Assembly (NCBI GenBank): GCA_032718565.1
Contig: JAVGVS010000485.1
Coordinates: 184,501-248,500, forward strand
DNA: 64,000 nucleotides
Reading direction: 5' to 3'
Source of the DNA: Distichodus sexfasciatus
Lineage: Eukaryota; Chordata; Actinopteri; Characiformes; Distichodontidae
In this document: piece by piece, positions 1 to 11,950 of the stretch
Layout of the letters: the number at the start of each line of letters is the position of its first letter
Numbering within the stretch: position 1 is the stretch's first letter
The notes under the pieces: model-generated
The model's input: only the letters and a program-made list of their open reading frames with translations
Databases searched by the model: none
What the model was told of the DNA's origin: nothing
Program-made: the position numbers and the translations under genes

Positions 1-767
1 GCCTCGCTAACTTCTCAAAGTATATCATATATTAAGAAATAAATACTCATTTGGATAAAATTATTACTGTGAAAAACAGGAAAGTTTTATAACGGCGTTG
101 CTGTCTGTTTTATTGAATGATCTTGTCGACTGATTATTGTAGTTGAGAACTTTGCACTTTGGAATCAGTTTTTCTTTCTTTTTTCTTATGCATTTAGACG
201 CTTTTTGGTTTGACGGAATTGATAGAGGCGGTGGGAGAAAAATAAAAGCGATTATCTCTTACCTTTAATGTTAACTTCCTTCAACTGACCACAAGACCAC
301 ACCGTGTGTATATATATCCACTCATTTAAAAATGTATATTTGTACAATAATCTTAATTTTTGGTTTGTAATAAAGCATTTAATGGCAAGTCGATGAAGGA
401 GATTTGGATTTCTTTGGAAGATCACCAGAGAGTAGAAACATTTTGAACTAAAGTACAGAAAAAAAGTTCTTCTTTATTCATGATCATTAATATTCCACCA
501 TGTATTGCTTGTCAAAATGCTAACTAGACCAACAAAATCAACAAAGAATGCAAATGCAGTAAAATGTCTTTATGGTGCGTTCCATTTGCCAGTTTCCAAG
601 ACGTTTTCTGAGGGCTGAAGCCCGTGCCCACATCCAACCAAATATCTCCAAGCAGCACAGAGGACCCCAAATTCAGAATCCAAGATGGCGTAAAGACGTA
701 AAGTGTAAAGACTGCTTCATTTTTTAATTTATTTTTTCCTTTTACATTTTTAGGACTTTTGTGTTTA

Positions 768-910
768 TGTTAGTTACTAACTTTAGTTGCTAGTTGCTAA
801 TGTACACTATGTTAATTGCTAGTTGCTAATGTACACTTTAGTTGCTAGTTGCTAATGTACACCATGTCATTTTCTAATGTACACTATGTTAGTTGCTAAT
901 GTACACTATA
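768..910. repeat. 22-bp minisatellite, first locus
   Basis: About six degenerate copies of AGTTGCTAATGTACACTATG, with some partial units (doubled GTTGCTAGTTGCTAATG). The same monomer forms a cleaner array at 52432-52603. Confidence 0.85.
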
Positions 911-2625
911 TTTACAACTATGTTGCCTTTATGCTTTTTGAGAAATGACCGAAAAGTGACCGGGATCGGTAACTTGAACTTATAAATTTCAGATAAAAGG
1001 TATAAAATGTTATTTAAAATCTTCTGTCCAGTTCAACGCTCCTGTAGCATTGGACCACATCAGTTTTGTGCTCACTGTATTTTAGCGGATTTGATATAAT
1101 CTTGTCAACTGAATCTCGGATCCAGCGTAAAATAGAATCCAGCGTTAGTCTTCCTGACTTGAATGTTCAATTTGTCAACTATCTAGGTGCATGCATTTAG
1201 ACCATGTCCAAACCTAATTTTGCTATAAAAAAAAGCAACAATTAGTCGTTAAAAGGGTTTAAGGGTGTGCATTTGCAAAATACAATGAAATAATCAGAGA
1301 GTGTATTAAGCTGAGTAAATACTTTTGCCTCCAACCAACCAATTTTGGCAATAGCATTGTTCCACCAAAGATCATAAACCATTATGATATACATTTCTTA
1401 AATTCCTTGCTTGGCACATAAAAAGTAGAGTAAAATCCTGAGCCTGTGGCCAAAACCACAATTTTTAGCCATTAATTCAGGTTTTAAAAACTGCTCAATT
1501 TAAACTTACACATCACTTAGCACCAGAACGTCCAACGTCTCAAAACTAAGTCTCTGAGTTTTGGCAAGACATTTTACTTCTCCTGAAGTATCCTGAAAAA
1601 GATATACCATTATGCACTTCAAGGCTGTGCAGAGACCAAGCCAAAAAAAAAAAGGCAGATAATTATTTATATCCTTATATTCATAGAAAAATATATGAGA
1701 ATGAATGCAATAAAATAATAGTTGCTTTAAAACAGGATGGTTTAAGCTAATAGGACATTCTAGTAGGCTAAGTTTGTGGACTGATCAGATCCAGTGTAGG
1801 ATGAGGAGAGATAATTTTCTTAGGTGTGTACCGCACTCCAAGCAGATGTTACTACGGCTATAGAGAATTCTGGCATGTTGTTTTATTGATGCTTGTATGA
1901 ATGACACTGCAAGTCTGAAGATGACAGTTTTAGTGCAGTAAACACGCCAACACAACCAGATGTTTGCCTTTTAGTTGAGGTGATGCGCGGGTCAATTTTG
2001 GAGTCCAGTGCAATGCACAGTATTGTTTTTTTGGCCACTGACATTGAAGTGAATAACATTGATTACCTTGTTACTATGAAATCTCTCAGTAAGTGAGATA
2101 TATTAGGTAGCAAGTGAACATTTTGTCCTTATATTTATATATGTTTATAAAAATTTTCTATAAAGTGCTTATTGCAGCCTAAAGAAAGCTCAGACTCAAA
2201 AGGTTTTACACAAATCAGCGCAAAATGGTCAGCATCTGATTATCAGCAGTGTTTGTGTATGTGTATGTCATAGACACACCCACACGCTGTTGATGCTGAT
2301 GTTTATGACCTAAGATAAAACCACATCGGACTTACGGTCCTTCCGTGTCGAAGAAAGGAGTCGGTTTATGCAGCATTTTTAGCACCTCTTACGCTTTTCA
2401 TTCAATGCTAAGCAGCACACCATCCGTACTTATTGACCAGGTTTCAGCTTTATGCGACTTATGGTTTAGGCTGCATAAATTTATTTAGCATTTGATAGCA
2501 ACATTGTATAATTAGCTCCTCAGTGAATCAGACTGCATAAATCTATGTTTATCTTTTAGTGCCCCTAGAGGTAAAAACGTTTTCTTTCAGTTCTTTTACG
2601 GTTCAAGCTGCACAAGCGTTTTGCA

Positions 2626-2626
2626 A

Positions 2627-2663
<37 letters not shown>

Positions 2664-2689
2664 GAAGAAGAAGAAGAAGAAGAAGAAAC
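2626..2689. repeat. compound (AAT)n-(AAG)n microsatellite
   Basis: A run of AAT/TAA triplets passes directly into about seven AAG triplets. Confidence 0.95.
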
Positions 2690-3980
2690 AGAACAATTAC
2701 ATAGCCTTCCATAGCACTTCGTGCTTGGACCCCTAATGAAGAGGAAGAAGAATGGCTCTTAAAAGCCTGAGATTTGTCAGATTTTTGTGGCTTTGTATGA
2801 GGACATTTTTGTACAAAATATTGATACTCATAAGAAAACTTTCAGGTTTTATGAGAAACACTAAAAAAAGATTTATGTTTACTTCCTGAACTTAAGGTTG
2901 GGGTTAGGTGTAGGTGTAGTATTATTTTATATTTATTATGGGAGTCTCACAAAGACAGCATGCAACTGTGTGTGAGTGTGTAATATACAGCTCTGACAGT
3001 GAAACCTAAAACCTGCCAGGAAAATAAAGACAGTTGTGGACAGAAGGTCAGTGGTCAGAGTTGTCAGTTTCTGACAGTGTTTCCCACAGGCTCCATTGAA
3101 GGTTAAGCTCGCTTAGGTCTTGTTTTGCACGTCACACAAAGAGAGAGACAGAACGAGCGAGAGAAAGAGCGAAAGAGAGAGAGAGATCCTTTGTCCACAC
3201 ACATAATAGCATCCTCTCATTCTCATCCAGAACTGAGATTAGTGATGGTGTCTCTTTTTTCTCGCCAAGGTTGTTACGGAAAACACTGGAAATGTCGTGT
3301 CCTTGAGCGAATCTCAGACTTAGTTCTTGAAAAAAGAAAGGGAAAACATCTGAACCGAAAGAGCCGGATGAATATTCCAGTCTGTGATGTCCCATGGGCC
3401 GGCAAGCTGAGAGAAAAGGAAGGATGTTCATTATGCATTGGTTAATCCTTCGATACCAAGCTCATTGTACTCCAGCTCTGGTTTGCCGTGAGGCTCCTCC
3501 TGTCATTAGCGCTTCCTCCTTTACACACCGATCATTAAAAGGATGAGGCTTTGCTGTCGTTTACAGTAGCAAATAAGATGGGTCAGGGACATAAAACACA
3601 GCGGCAGCCTTGAGGACTGACACTCAAGCGGGCTAGAACATTTAAAAAAAAACTCATGAAGAAATCCTCCTTCATGAATAACATGATAATATCTAGTCTC
3701 TCTGTATTTCTTTGAATCTTACTATAAACTCTGACATCTTCAGGAAACAATGGAATGATGAAACACGAAATGTCTTGGGTAATCTCGCCCTCTAGTGGAC
3801 AGAAACTTCAATTAAACATTGAGAAAAGAACTCACAGTCTTCAAGTGTAAGTTTCAACTTATATGTGAAAAACTAAAAGAGTAATACACTGTAATTACAC
3901 TATTGTTTCCAATGCATATTATGTGAATATCTACTGTTACATTCTTATAGTTTCAGAACATTAAAAACCCCAAGTCTTTG

Positions 3981-4211
3981 GTGAAAGTGAGTGAGTATTT
4001 GTCATTGTGAAAAGAGCACAGCACACACAAAATGCACCACAGCCTGTGCATTTGATCAATCTGTGAAGGAGTAGTGGGCACCTGACATGACCAGCGCCCG
4101 GGGAGCAGTGCTTGGAGACAATACCTTGCTCATGAGTACCTCAGTGGTACCTTTACCGGCCAGGGATTCGAACGGCAACCTTCCGATTGAAGCGTTACAC
4201 TACCAACTGCC
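3981..4211 (+). mobile_element. tRNA-like SINE (family A)
   Basis: Diagnostic words in order are GTGAGTATTTGTCATTGTGA, a CACAGCACAC tract, GCATTTGATC, GAAGGAGTAGTGGGCA, CCCGGGGAGCAGTGCTTGG, GTACCTCAGTGGTACC, TTTACCGG and GGGATTCGAACGGCAACCTT. The last word resembles a tRNA B-box/T-loop. The same family recurs at least a dozen times in this window in both orientations. It is a degenerate retrotransposed copy, not a gene. Confidence 0.8.
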
Positions 4212-4742
4212 CTTTAACATTTTTATCATGCACTTTAACTTTCATGTAATGCATTTTTAATAAATATTATTTCACAATATCATAATACCTTCACTTGATT
4301 ATACTCGTTGTGTGTACAGTTACTTGATTAAAGAAGTTTGGATTAGTCATTAGTTTATGAATTTGACATTTTGATGCTCATTTAGAGGTTTCCACACGAA
4401 TTATAATTCCTGTTTATTTTTTAAAATGTTTTTAGATGTTGGTACACTCTTCATTTTTATTGTAATTATTAATACTTCAGTCGATTTAGGGTATGTGCTA
4501 TGCATTTGTTGCATTTTGTTTATCAAAGTTAGGAAAGTCTTAGAAGTGAGACAAGAAGTGTTCATTCATTCATTCATTATCCGAACAGCTGAATTCCAAC
4601 TGGGGTCGAGGGGGGACAGGAGCCTATAAGAAGTGAGAATTTCAATAGGAAATTTGACCTCAAAGACAAATTCAGATTGGCTCGTTTATAAGTTGACCAA
4701 GTTTTCTTTTGGGTCTTGTTGTTACCCTAAGATATTATTATT

Positions 4743-4950
4743 ATTTAACATTTACATCTACAGCATTTAGCAGACGCTCTTATCCAGAGCGACTTACATT
4801 TCCTAATTTCAGAGACAATTCCCCTGAGAGCAACTTAGGGTTAAGGGTCTTGCTCAGGGACCCAGTGTTGGTAATGCCAGAAGTCGGATTCGAACCCACA
4901 ACCGCTTGGTCCAAAGGCGAGCGTCCTATCACTAGGCCACCAACACCCTA
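4743..4950 (-). mobile_element. tRNA-like SINE (family C), minus orientation
   Basis: On the minus strand it begins with a tRNA-like head (GTGGCCTAGTGATAGGACG, then GGACCAAGCGG and GGGTTCGAATCC). It ends with the widespread teleost tail CTGGATAAGAGCGTCTGCTA and AATGCTG. It matches 32998-33180 and 55936-56100, which are in plus orientation. Confidence 0.85.
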
Positions 4951-5289
4951 TTTAAAACAAACAAAGATAAAGAGCACAGCAAAAAAAAAAATATAGAGGA
5001 TTTTAATATGCTATGTTAGGATCACACTGGGATTAAAGGATGACTCAAGAATTTAAGTCAAAATTTAATGCTGATATCAAATTAAGCTTAGTTATGTCTA
5101 GGATAAATAAGCTGAACAATGAAGAGAGCATATGTTGTATTTTCCATTCATCTGGGTAATGTTTAATTTAAGCCCAACGTTACATCACACACGCTAATAA
5201 ATAATACTCTGGTGTCGGATCGGTGTTCGGTACCGGGACTGGTGTTTAAGTGTTGGATCGGTTCATCCCGGTTTGTAATTTATTTCCCG

Positions 5290-5495
5290 CACATCCACTC
5301 GCTTTAATGGAGCTGCTGCATTAGAGAAATGGAGCTGGACGCATGGAGGCTCTTCTCGTCCCCGCGCGCGCTCCCGCCTCACGTCCTTCCCCGGCACGAG
5401 GAGTGTGAGCGAGAAACCGTCGCGTGCGCCCGTGTTTTAATCGCCACCGTTATTCCGCGGCTTTAAACCCCGCTTTGATCAGCAGTGTCAACAGC
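5290..5495 (+). promoter_or_regulatory. GC-rich presumed promoter/5'UTR with upstream ORFs
   Basis: CpG density rises sharply around 5335-5460 (CCGCGCGCGCTCCCGCC and similar), in contrast to the AT-rich flanks, which fits a CpG-island promoter for the exon that follows. Three upstream ORFs are visible. They are 5307-5324 (5 codons), 5329-5466 (45 codons) and 5343-5408 (21 codons, in frame with the main start and ending in TGA at 5406-5408). No TATA box is evident and the transcription start cannot be placed. Confidence 0.5.
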
Positions 5496-5626
5496 ATGGC
5501 GTCCTGTACGGTTAACGGGGCAGCGATTCCGCGGCTGAACGTGGAGGAGGCGCAGGACGAAGCTCCCAAAAACGTCACGTCGCGCGTGCGGAGCTTCTCG
5601 CCCTTCGCCTCTCGCAAGCATCACAG
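5496..5626 (+). CDS. gramd1b: candidate distal first coding exon of gramd1b (MASCTVNG...)
   Basis: The 43 full codons plus two bases start at an ATG in strong Kozak context (AACAGCATGG) and end at a consensus donor, CACAG/GTAAGAG. An in-frame TGA at 5406-5408 supports this start. The peptide runs MASCTVNGAAIPRLNVEEAQ and later VTSRVRSFSPFASRKHH. It is hydrophilic and basic at its end, with no signal peptide or membrane segment. I do not recognise this N-terminus from memory. It is assigned to gramd1b because it lies on the same strand, leaves the same phase (two bases of a codon) as every other gramd1b start here, and joins in frame to 31879 or 59673. Codon use and CpG content are exon-like and end at the splice site. 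The alternative is the first exon of another gene whose remainder lies elsewhere. Confidence 0.7.
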
Positions 5627-5641
5627 GTAAGAGCGCGATGC

Positions 5642-5642
<1 letters not shown>

Positions 5643-5704
<62 letters not shown>
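5643..5704. repeat. (TTTA)n microsatellite beside a splice donor
   Basis: About fifteen uninterrupted TTTA units begin 16 bp downstream of the donor at 5627. Confidence 0.97.
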
Positions 5705-5720
5705 CTTAAATGCTTCCGCG

Positions 5721-6376
5721 CAGTGGTGGGAAAAAGGTAATATTTGTGCTAAAGTATAAATAGTTAACTTGCTGATTTAATACTCAATTACAAGTACAGG
5801 TGTGAAAAAAGTACTTTAGTACTTTTAAAAATACCTAGAGCACTAGTTACTTTTTAGCCGGTAATATATATTTAAAAAGTAGGCTATTCCGCGTCATTTT
5901 TTTTTTCTAGTCCAGTATCAATTTATTTTTTGTTTGTGAGGTTTTGAAGTTTACTAGAATGGTATGGCTGGTAGCCCATAGGAACACATTTATTCCCCCA
6001 TTTACATTTACAGCAGAGGCTCTTTTCTAGTCCAGTTGGTAGCTTTATTAATTCCATTTATTGACACATTCCACGCTGATATCTGTTTATGTCTTACAGT
6101 TTTATGTGATACAATAATCTTTAATCGTTTTGCGATCGGATATCTTTATTGACTACCGAAATGCCGGTCAAACATTTGAATATTGATTTTAACTGTAGTT
6201 GTAGGCTACTCACAACATTAAATGGGGTTTTCAACGTAGTAATGTAGATCATTTACTGTAATTTGTACTTAAGTACTAATCGCAGACTTACACTTGTAAA
6301 ATACACCTGTAAAAGTACCGAAAACACTTTTTAGTAAAGTAACGCAAGTGGTTGTAATTCGTTACTTCCACCCCTG
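5721..6376. mobile_element. non-autonomous hAT-type element, 656 bp
   Basis: The 5' end is CAGTGGTGGGAAAAAG and the 3' end is CGTTACTTCCACCCCTG, forming imperfect terminal inverted repeats. The last 24 bases equal those of the element ending at 18405. The interior carries GTACTTTTA-type words typical of this family and no transposase. The flanking 8-mers (CTTCCGCG and CGTTCGGG) are only partly alike, so the target duplication has decayed. Confidence 0.75.
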
Positions 6377-9300
6377 CGTTCGGGTTCGCGTTGACCTTGA
6401 TTTCTGAGGCGAAAAGGCGCGAAAATGAGAAAATCGTTTACCCAGCCTTTTATTAACGTTATTTTAAGTTGGTCTCTGTTGAATAATATGAAAAAGTTGA
6501 ACATCTTTGAACTTACAAGCCCATTTTCTTCATAAAAGTTTCGAATGAATCCCCCACGAACTCTCTTATCTTCTCACTCTCAGTGGAGCTGTTTCATTTC
6601 GTTTATCGTTGATTCTTAATGAAAAACATATCGACGTGTCTCTCTTGTCAATTATGATTTGGTAGAACAGTTTGAAACTTCATAAAGCGAATTATAGTAA
6701 GCTACTGAAGCTGCCTTAATTAAGAGTCAAGATTTCCACTTGAAAGTTTGTTAAATATTTGCAGGATTATGACCCTTTTCCCATTCACACAAGCACATTT
6801 TCTTCCAGTTGGTCCTCAAAAAATGTCTTTCCAAAGCCAGAAAAATGTCAAATCAAAAACGCTTACACACACAACACACGCTTATCTTACCGGATCCCTA
6901 ACCCTACCCTTCAGTAACCTAATTGAAATCTTTCTCTTTTGTTTTTTCAAATTAACCTCTCTCTCATTTTTCTACATTTTTTTCCTCATGAGGACCAGTT
7001 CTCACCTTTAAACATGTCCTCACAAAGCAGGTCATCACCTTCAAATTATCCACTAAAACCTGAGAAATCTTAAGTTTCTGAAGCGCCTTTTATGGAATGT
7101 GAGTCCCCACAACCAACCAAAAACAACACACACACACCCAGACACACACACACACACACACAATCATCTCCTCTATGTCTTAGTGTAGATGTGATGACGA
7201 CAAATGGCCCTGCAAAACAGCCCACAGTAAGACAAGATTTGCTGCGATATCAGAAATGCTCGTTCCGAAGTGCACCGATCTTAAGAGATGTGTGTATGAG
7301 TGTGTATTGGAGTTGGAGGGAAGTAATAGGATATGGATTAACCGAATCTCCCACCCTATCGAGAATGGGGATCTGGAAGGTCACCTCAGGCCTCGGCTAA
7401 CAGATGAGAGAGATGAAGGACAGGTCGGTCGTCTTTTCTTGTCCTCTCTCGTGAGTTGAGGTAACGCTGTGCTTCTGCCAGATGTTAGATAACTGCATAC
7501 AGATGTGTTGTAGGATTGTAATCTTTTAGAAGTGTCATCTGTATTTGTTTGCAAGGTCTGTTTGTAGGTTGTTTGAATGATGGTATGTGTGTGTGTCTGT
7601 GTTTTTTGGTTGTTGCTTTGTCATTTCTGGTTAGCTTTTCTGTTCTGGTTAATTGAACACTAATCACAAACACCATCTCTTTTACAGGGTTTTGATGTGT
7701 GTTTTACAAATCTGAATGATCATTTTGCTTTTTGACATGTTAATGACAAGCGTTATTCGTTTTACTGAAAGAATTTTTACATTAATTTTATACTGTATGA
7801 ATTGCACATATACTGAATATCTGAGTAAATACTGCAAATTAATTTAAAATGAAAATACAGGTATAAATTCAATTTCAATATTCAGATTTTCCGGTAAGTT
7901 CCGAGAACATGAATGACCATTAACATCAATTAATCTTGCACTACCATTGCCAAAAAGAAATTTTCTTTAGGTTTTAATAGCCTGAAAATCAACATGAACC
8001 AACTAGAAATTGTTGCTGTTCAACCCAACCACCATGTAGTGAAACTGAAAGAACTTGAAAAAGCTTGCTTTTTTAATGTAATACTTCAGAACACACCAGT
8101 ATAGAAGGTGCCAGCTAACCACACAGGGTAAAAATGACTATTTCATTGCCAAACAGTCTTTAGATTTGCTTAGCTTATCTTTTTCCCCTGACCTTGATTG
8201 CAAGATTGCAAGAAATGCAAGGACGGGCGCCGTGAGCTTAAACACCTCCACCGTGACGTATCTGGGCCACCAGTCTGGAACTCTTCTAAAGACTTTACCT
8301 TGAACTCAGATAGCATTTTTGTCAGTACAGTAGATAAAGTGATCTTCCCCTCTGGAAGATATTAGACACTTCCTGTGGTTTTACAACGAGAACGTTGCTG
8401 AAGAATTTCAATGTGGGAATGTGAGATGGCATTGATTCTTCTTTTAGCTTTGGGATGTCTTCCGGTGTTTCACTTTTGAATATTGATTTAATTATTCACT
8501 CAATGCCATAATATGGACACATTGATGCATTTATGAATCAGTTTAACACTTTTCACTTGAGTCCATTTGTGACGGAATTGACAGAAATGTGAAGGTTGCA
8601 CAGAGACTCTTTTCACGCAAGAAAAAAACAAAAATTCATTTAGTCCAACATTAATACTAAATATAAGAAGCCTACCACTGTTCTGTGCAGGAGACATAAC
8701 ATGGTTAGTACGATGGCTAGAACATGTTCATATATCAAAAGATACTAACAATATTACATCCACACGTAAATTAAGAAAAAATGACTCAGCATCAGGTGAT
8801 ATCTGATATTACTATTGGATCAATGTATCTCTAGTTCTAGATTCATTGATCCAAGAAACAAATAATGTTTGACAAAATAATGTAGACAGTTTTTCTTAAA
8901 AAAGAACTGTCATTTCCAAAAAAGGTTGTGATAGAATCATTTTTGTCTTTAGTATATTGTCTTCGTTTTTGGATTTAGCCAGTCTGCATTTGCCATGGTC
9001 ATGCTTAAATTTTAAAGTTGATTTGATGATCATCAATAAAACAGAGACACTGGATATTTGCAGTTGAGTTGCAGCTTTTGAAACATCTGTCCTGTAAAAC
9101 ATTTGTCCTGTAATACATATAAACCCTATATAAGATATGGATCTTAATATATCAGTAATAAAAATGTAATTTAATACTTCCCCAGCCTCATAAATCCCTG
9201 TTCTACACAAACTAAACAACACACAGGCTGTAGATGTTTGCTTTGACAAAAGGCTATTCCAAGCCTCTGGAGTTTATTTTAGTCAATCCAGCAGCCAAAG

Positions 9301-9746
9301 CTATTACTGAGCACTGAGAACTGTGATCACACACAAACACACACCCACCGGCAGACTTGCGCAGCTGAAACCCATCCCTGATTGGTACTGCCCCCTTTGG
9401 TACTGCACACAGTTTAGCTCCCAGATTCCTGCATTGCGGCCCATTATCCCCTTTTCCTCTCTCATTATCGACCGTTTCGTCTATTATCCGTGACCTTCGG
9501 GAGAAGGCTGTTACAGCAGGGCCGGAATTAGATCCAACCCGTGTTGCTCTGGGTGGAAAACATGAGGCGACAAACGATTCCTGCAAGGTGTAACATACAA
9601 AAACAGCTTCCAGTTGCGTTGAACTGGGGAAAATGGTGTACTATCACAGATGTGATGGGAATGGTAGGTTGTGATTAAAGAATTTTTAGGCTTTAGTGTA
9701 TAGTCGTGTTTTTATATCACAGAAGGTGGATTGAAGCTAATGGAAT

Positions 9747-10446
9747 AAACTGCGGAAACTAATATTATTTGCCGGGAGGTTGAACAGGCTGTACATTTTG
9801 GTCTTGATAAAATGAGGAAATAGATTTGAACTTGAATAATGACTTGAGTGTCCACTTAAGTGGACAACTGTTCGTAGATTTTGATTTGGTGACTCAAAAA
9901 AGCAATAAAAGCTAAAATTTTCTCTTAATCAGAACTGTTGGTTTGCTCATTTTATGACTTTTGGTTTGGGCTCGTCAAGGTTAAATTTTTCTTATATTTG
10001 GGACAGTTGCTGGCGTAAAGATTACGATGGTCGCAGGTTCGAATTCCAGGCACTGCTCCCCAGGCACTGCCCATATCAGCTGTCCCACTGCTCCTTCACG
10101 GATGGGTCAAATGCAGAGGTCACATTTCGTTGTAATGCACTGTGTGCTGTGCTGTGGTGTGTTCACAATGACAAATAATCACTCATGTTCACTAAACTGC
10201 AGAAATTAAAATGATTTGCCGAAAGGTTGAACAGCTTGTACATTTTGGTCCTGATAAACTTGAATAATGACTTGAGTGTCCACTTGATTGGACAAACATT
10301 CATAGATTTTGATTTAGTCACTCAAAAAAACAAGAAAAGGTAAAATAAAATCCCAGAAAGGCATGTTTCCCTTTAATCAGAACTGTTAGTTTGCTCATTT
10401 TAAGACTTTTGGTTTGGGCTCGTCAAGGTTAAATATTTCTTTATAT
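9747..10446. repeat. local tandem duplication of about 250 bp with a SINE between copies
   Basis: Segment 9747-9997 recurs at 10195-10446. Shared words in the same order include TTTGCCG, GGTTGAACAG, TGTACATTTTGGTC, TTGAATAATGACTTGAGTG, TAGATTTTGATTT, TTAATCAGAACTGTT and GGTTTGGGCTCGTCAAGG. A minus-oriented family A SINE separates the two copies. Divergence is modest, with small indels. Confidence 0.85.
10010..10187 (-). mobile_element. tRNA-like SINE (family A), internally deleted
   Basis: Read on the plus strand it shows GGTTCGAATTCCAGGC, GCACTGCTCCCC, CACTGCTCCTTCACGGATGG, GTCAAATGCAGAGGTC and GACAAATAATCACTCA. The GGTACC-containing middle of the family is missing. Confidence 0.85.
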
Positions 10447-11540
10447 GCTTCAGAAATACATGTAGTATTTTACTTTTGTATAAATTGGAACCCTTTTTGC
10501 TCTCACCCTCAATTGTTTATGGAAAACTTGCAAACTTTTATGACGCAGACTGTTAAAGCACGGAGGCGCAGGAGTGGGTGGCATTATTTATGGTGTGGCT
10601 GGGATGAACAGTAAGAAGCAGGAAAATTGCTCGGCTATTCTGAGAAACCTACGCAGATAGAGATAATAGTGTCTCATAGTATAGAATATAGTGGAAAAAT
10701 TTAGTCTGGATAAGCCCCGAAAGGTTCTGTGTTAAAGGGGTCGAGGAAGTAAATTAAAAAAGAGCGACAATGAAGGTTGTTGAGGAGATGTTTTGCAGGC
10801 GTTATCTCCATGATTAAGGTGTGCAATCGCAAGGAGGTCTCGAAAAGTGGCTGGAACTGTTTCCTCAAAGGTTAAGCAGAAGTTGTCTACCTGCCATCGT
10901 GCTAGAATAGAATGTCAGGTGCCCTGATGAGCACATGAGACCGATTCCCTTTTGCTGCAATGAGAATAAATTACTGACCTGTGCAAACCTGACTCTGACC
11001 TCTTATTGTTTTATTGATAGATATCTACATGTGGTAAAAGTTCTCCACCACATCTGAAAGATAGAAAGAAAAAACGACTAGAAGCGACATTTATCAGTAT
11101 TTTTTCTTATTCACCACATTTCCCATACTAGCTTTTTTACTAATATTCATCACCAGTACTTTGTTGTTGAGATTAAAGTTGTAACGGAGCCGATTAAGTT
11201 TGTTAGTAAATGCCTCCTTTATACTGTTAAATTAATAATGGCTTTAAAAAATGATTAGCCAGTAAATCCCCCATGCTGATAATTTTTCAAAAAGAAGATT
11301 AACGTTAAGTCACGCTAATTAGAGCCATTTTTGCTCATTATACTATTATTACAGCTGATACTTCTGTTGTTTGTTATCAGGCAGAGACACAGTTGTTGAG
11401 CGAAAAAACAAAGTTTTAATGATGGCAGGAAAACACGAAATCAAAAACCTCAAGCAAATCCAAGTCAGATCACAAATGCAAATTAGAGGAGGTAGGTTAC
11501 CAGAAAAACAGAAGTAATATCCTTAAAATCATTTTAATTG

Positions 11541-11750
11541 TGTGACTAATTATTTCTCATAGTGAACACACCACAGCACACACAATGTGAACCCTGCATT
11601 TGACCCATCCATGAAGGAGCAGTGGGCAGCTCTCTCAGCGTCCCCAGGAGCAGTGATTCGGGACGGTACCTCAGTGGTACGTTTACCAGTCTGGGACACG
11701 AACCGGCGACCCTCTAATCACAGGGCCAACTCCCTAACCGTTATGCAACC
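11541..11750 (+). mobile_element. tRNA-like SINE (family A)
   Basis: It runs from GTGACTAATTATTTCTCATA through GCATTTGACCCATCCATGAA, GTACCTCAGTGGTACG and GGGACACGAACCGGCGACC to CCCTAACCGTTATGC. It is a fairly complete copy. Confidence 0.85.
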
Positions 11751-11759
11751 CCAATATTT

Positions 11760-11950
11760 AAGTGAATTTGTGTGTGATTATTTGTCATTGTGAACACAGC
11801 ACAGCACAGCACACAGTGCACCACAACGAAATGTGACCTCTGCATTTGACCCATCCGTGAAGGAGCAGTGGGCAGCTGACATGGCATGCAAACTCCACAC
11901 AGAAAGGCCCTGCGACCGACTGCGGGATCGAACCTGGGACCTTGTCGCTG
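11760..11950 (+). mobile_element. chimeric SINE: family A head fused to family B
   Basis: The first part is family A (GTGATTATTTGTCATTGTGA, then AACGAAATGTGACCTCTGC, then GAAGGAGCAGTGGGCAGC). After GCTGACATGG at about 11884 it switches to family B in minus orientation (GCATGCAAACTCCACACAGA, AAGGCCCTG, GGGATCGAACCTGGGACCTT, CGCTGTGAGG). Confidence 0.8.

Larger units (their letters stand above)
1..5289. other. upstream non-coding region
   Basis: No supportable gene lies here. The stretch is AT-rich. It holds a 22-bp minisatellite (768-910), a trinucleotide tract (2626-2689), two SINE copies (3981-4211 and 4743-4950) and a 4561-4630 fragment of the SINE family whose best copy is at 40071-40391. 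A short piece at 5205-5285 is rich in GGATCGG-type words and resembles the ends of the hAT-like repeat pieces at 13690-13853 and 63045-63140. The ORF at 3125-3445 is GAGA-rich and resembles nothing known to me. Apart from these I see nothing in 910-2600 and 2700-3980. Confidence 0.6.
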
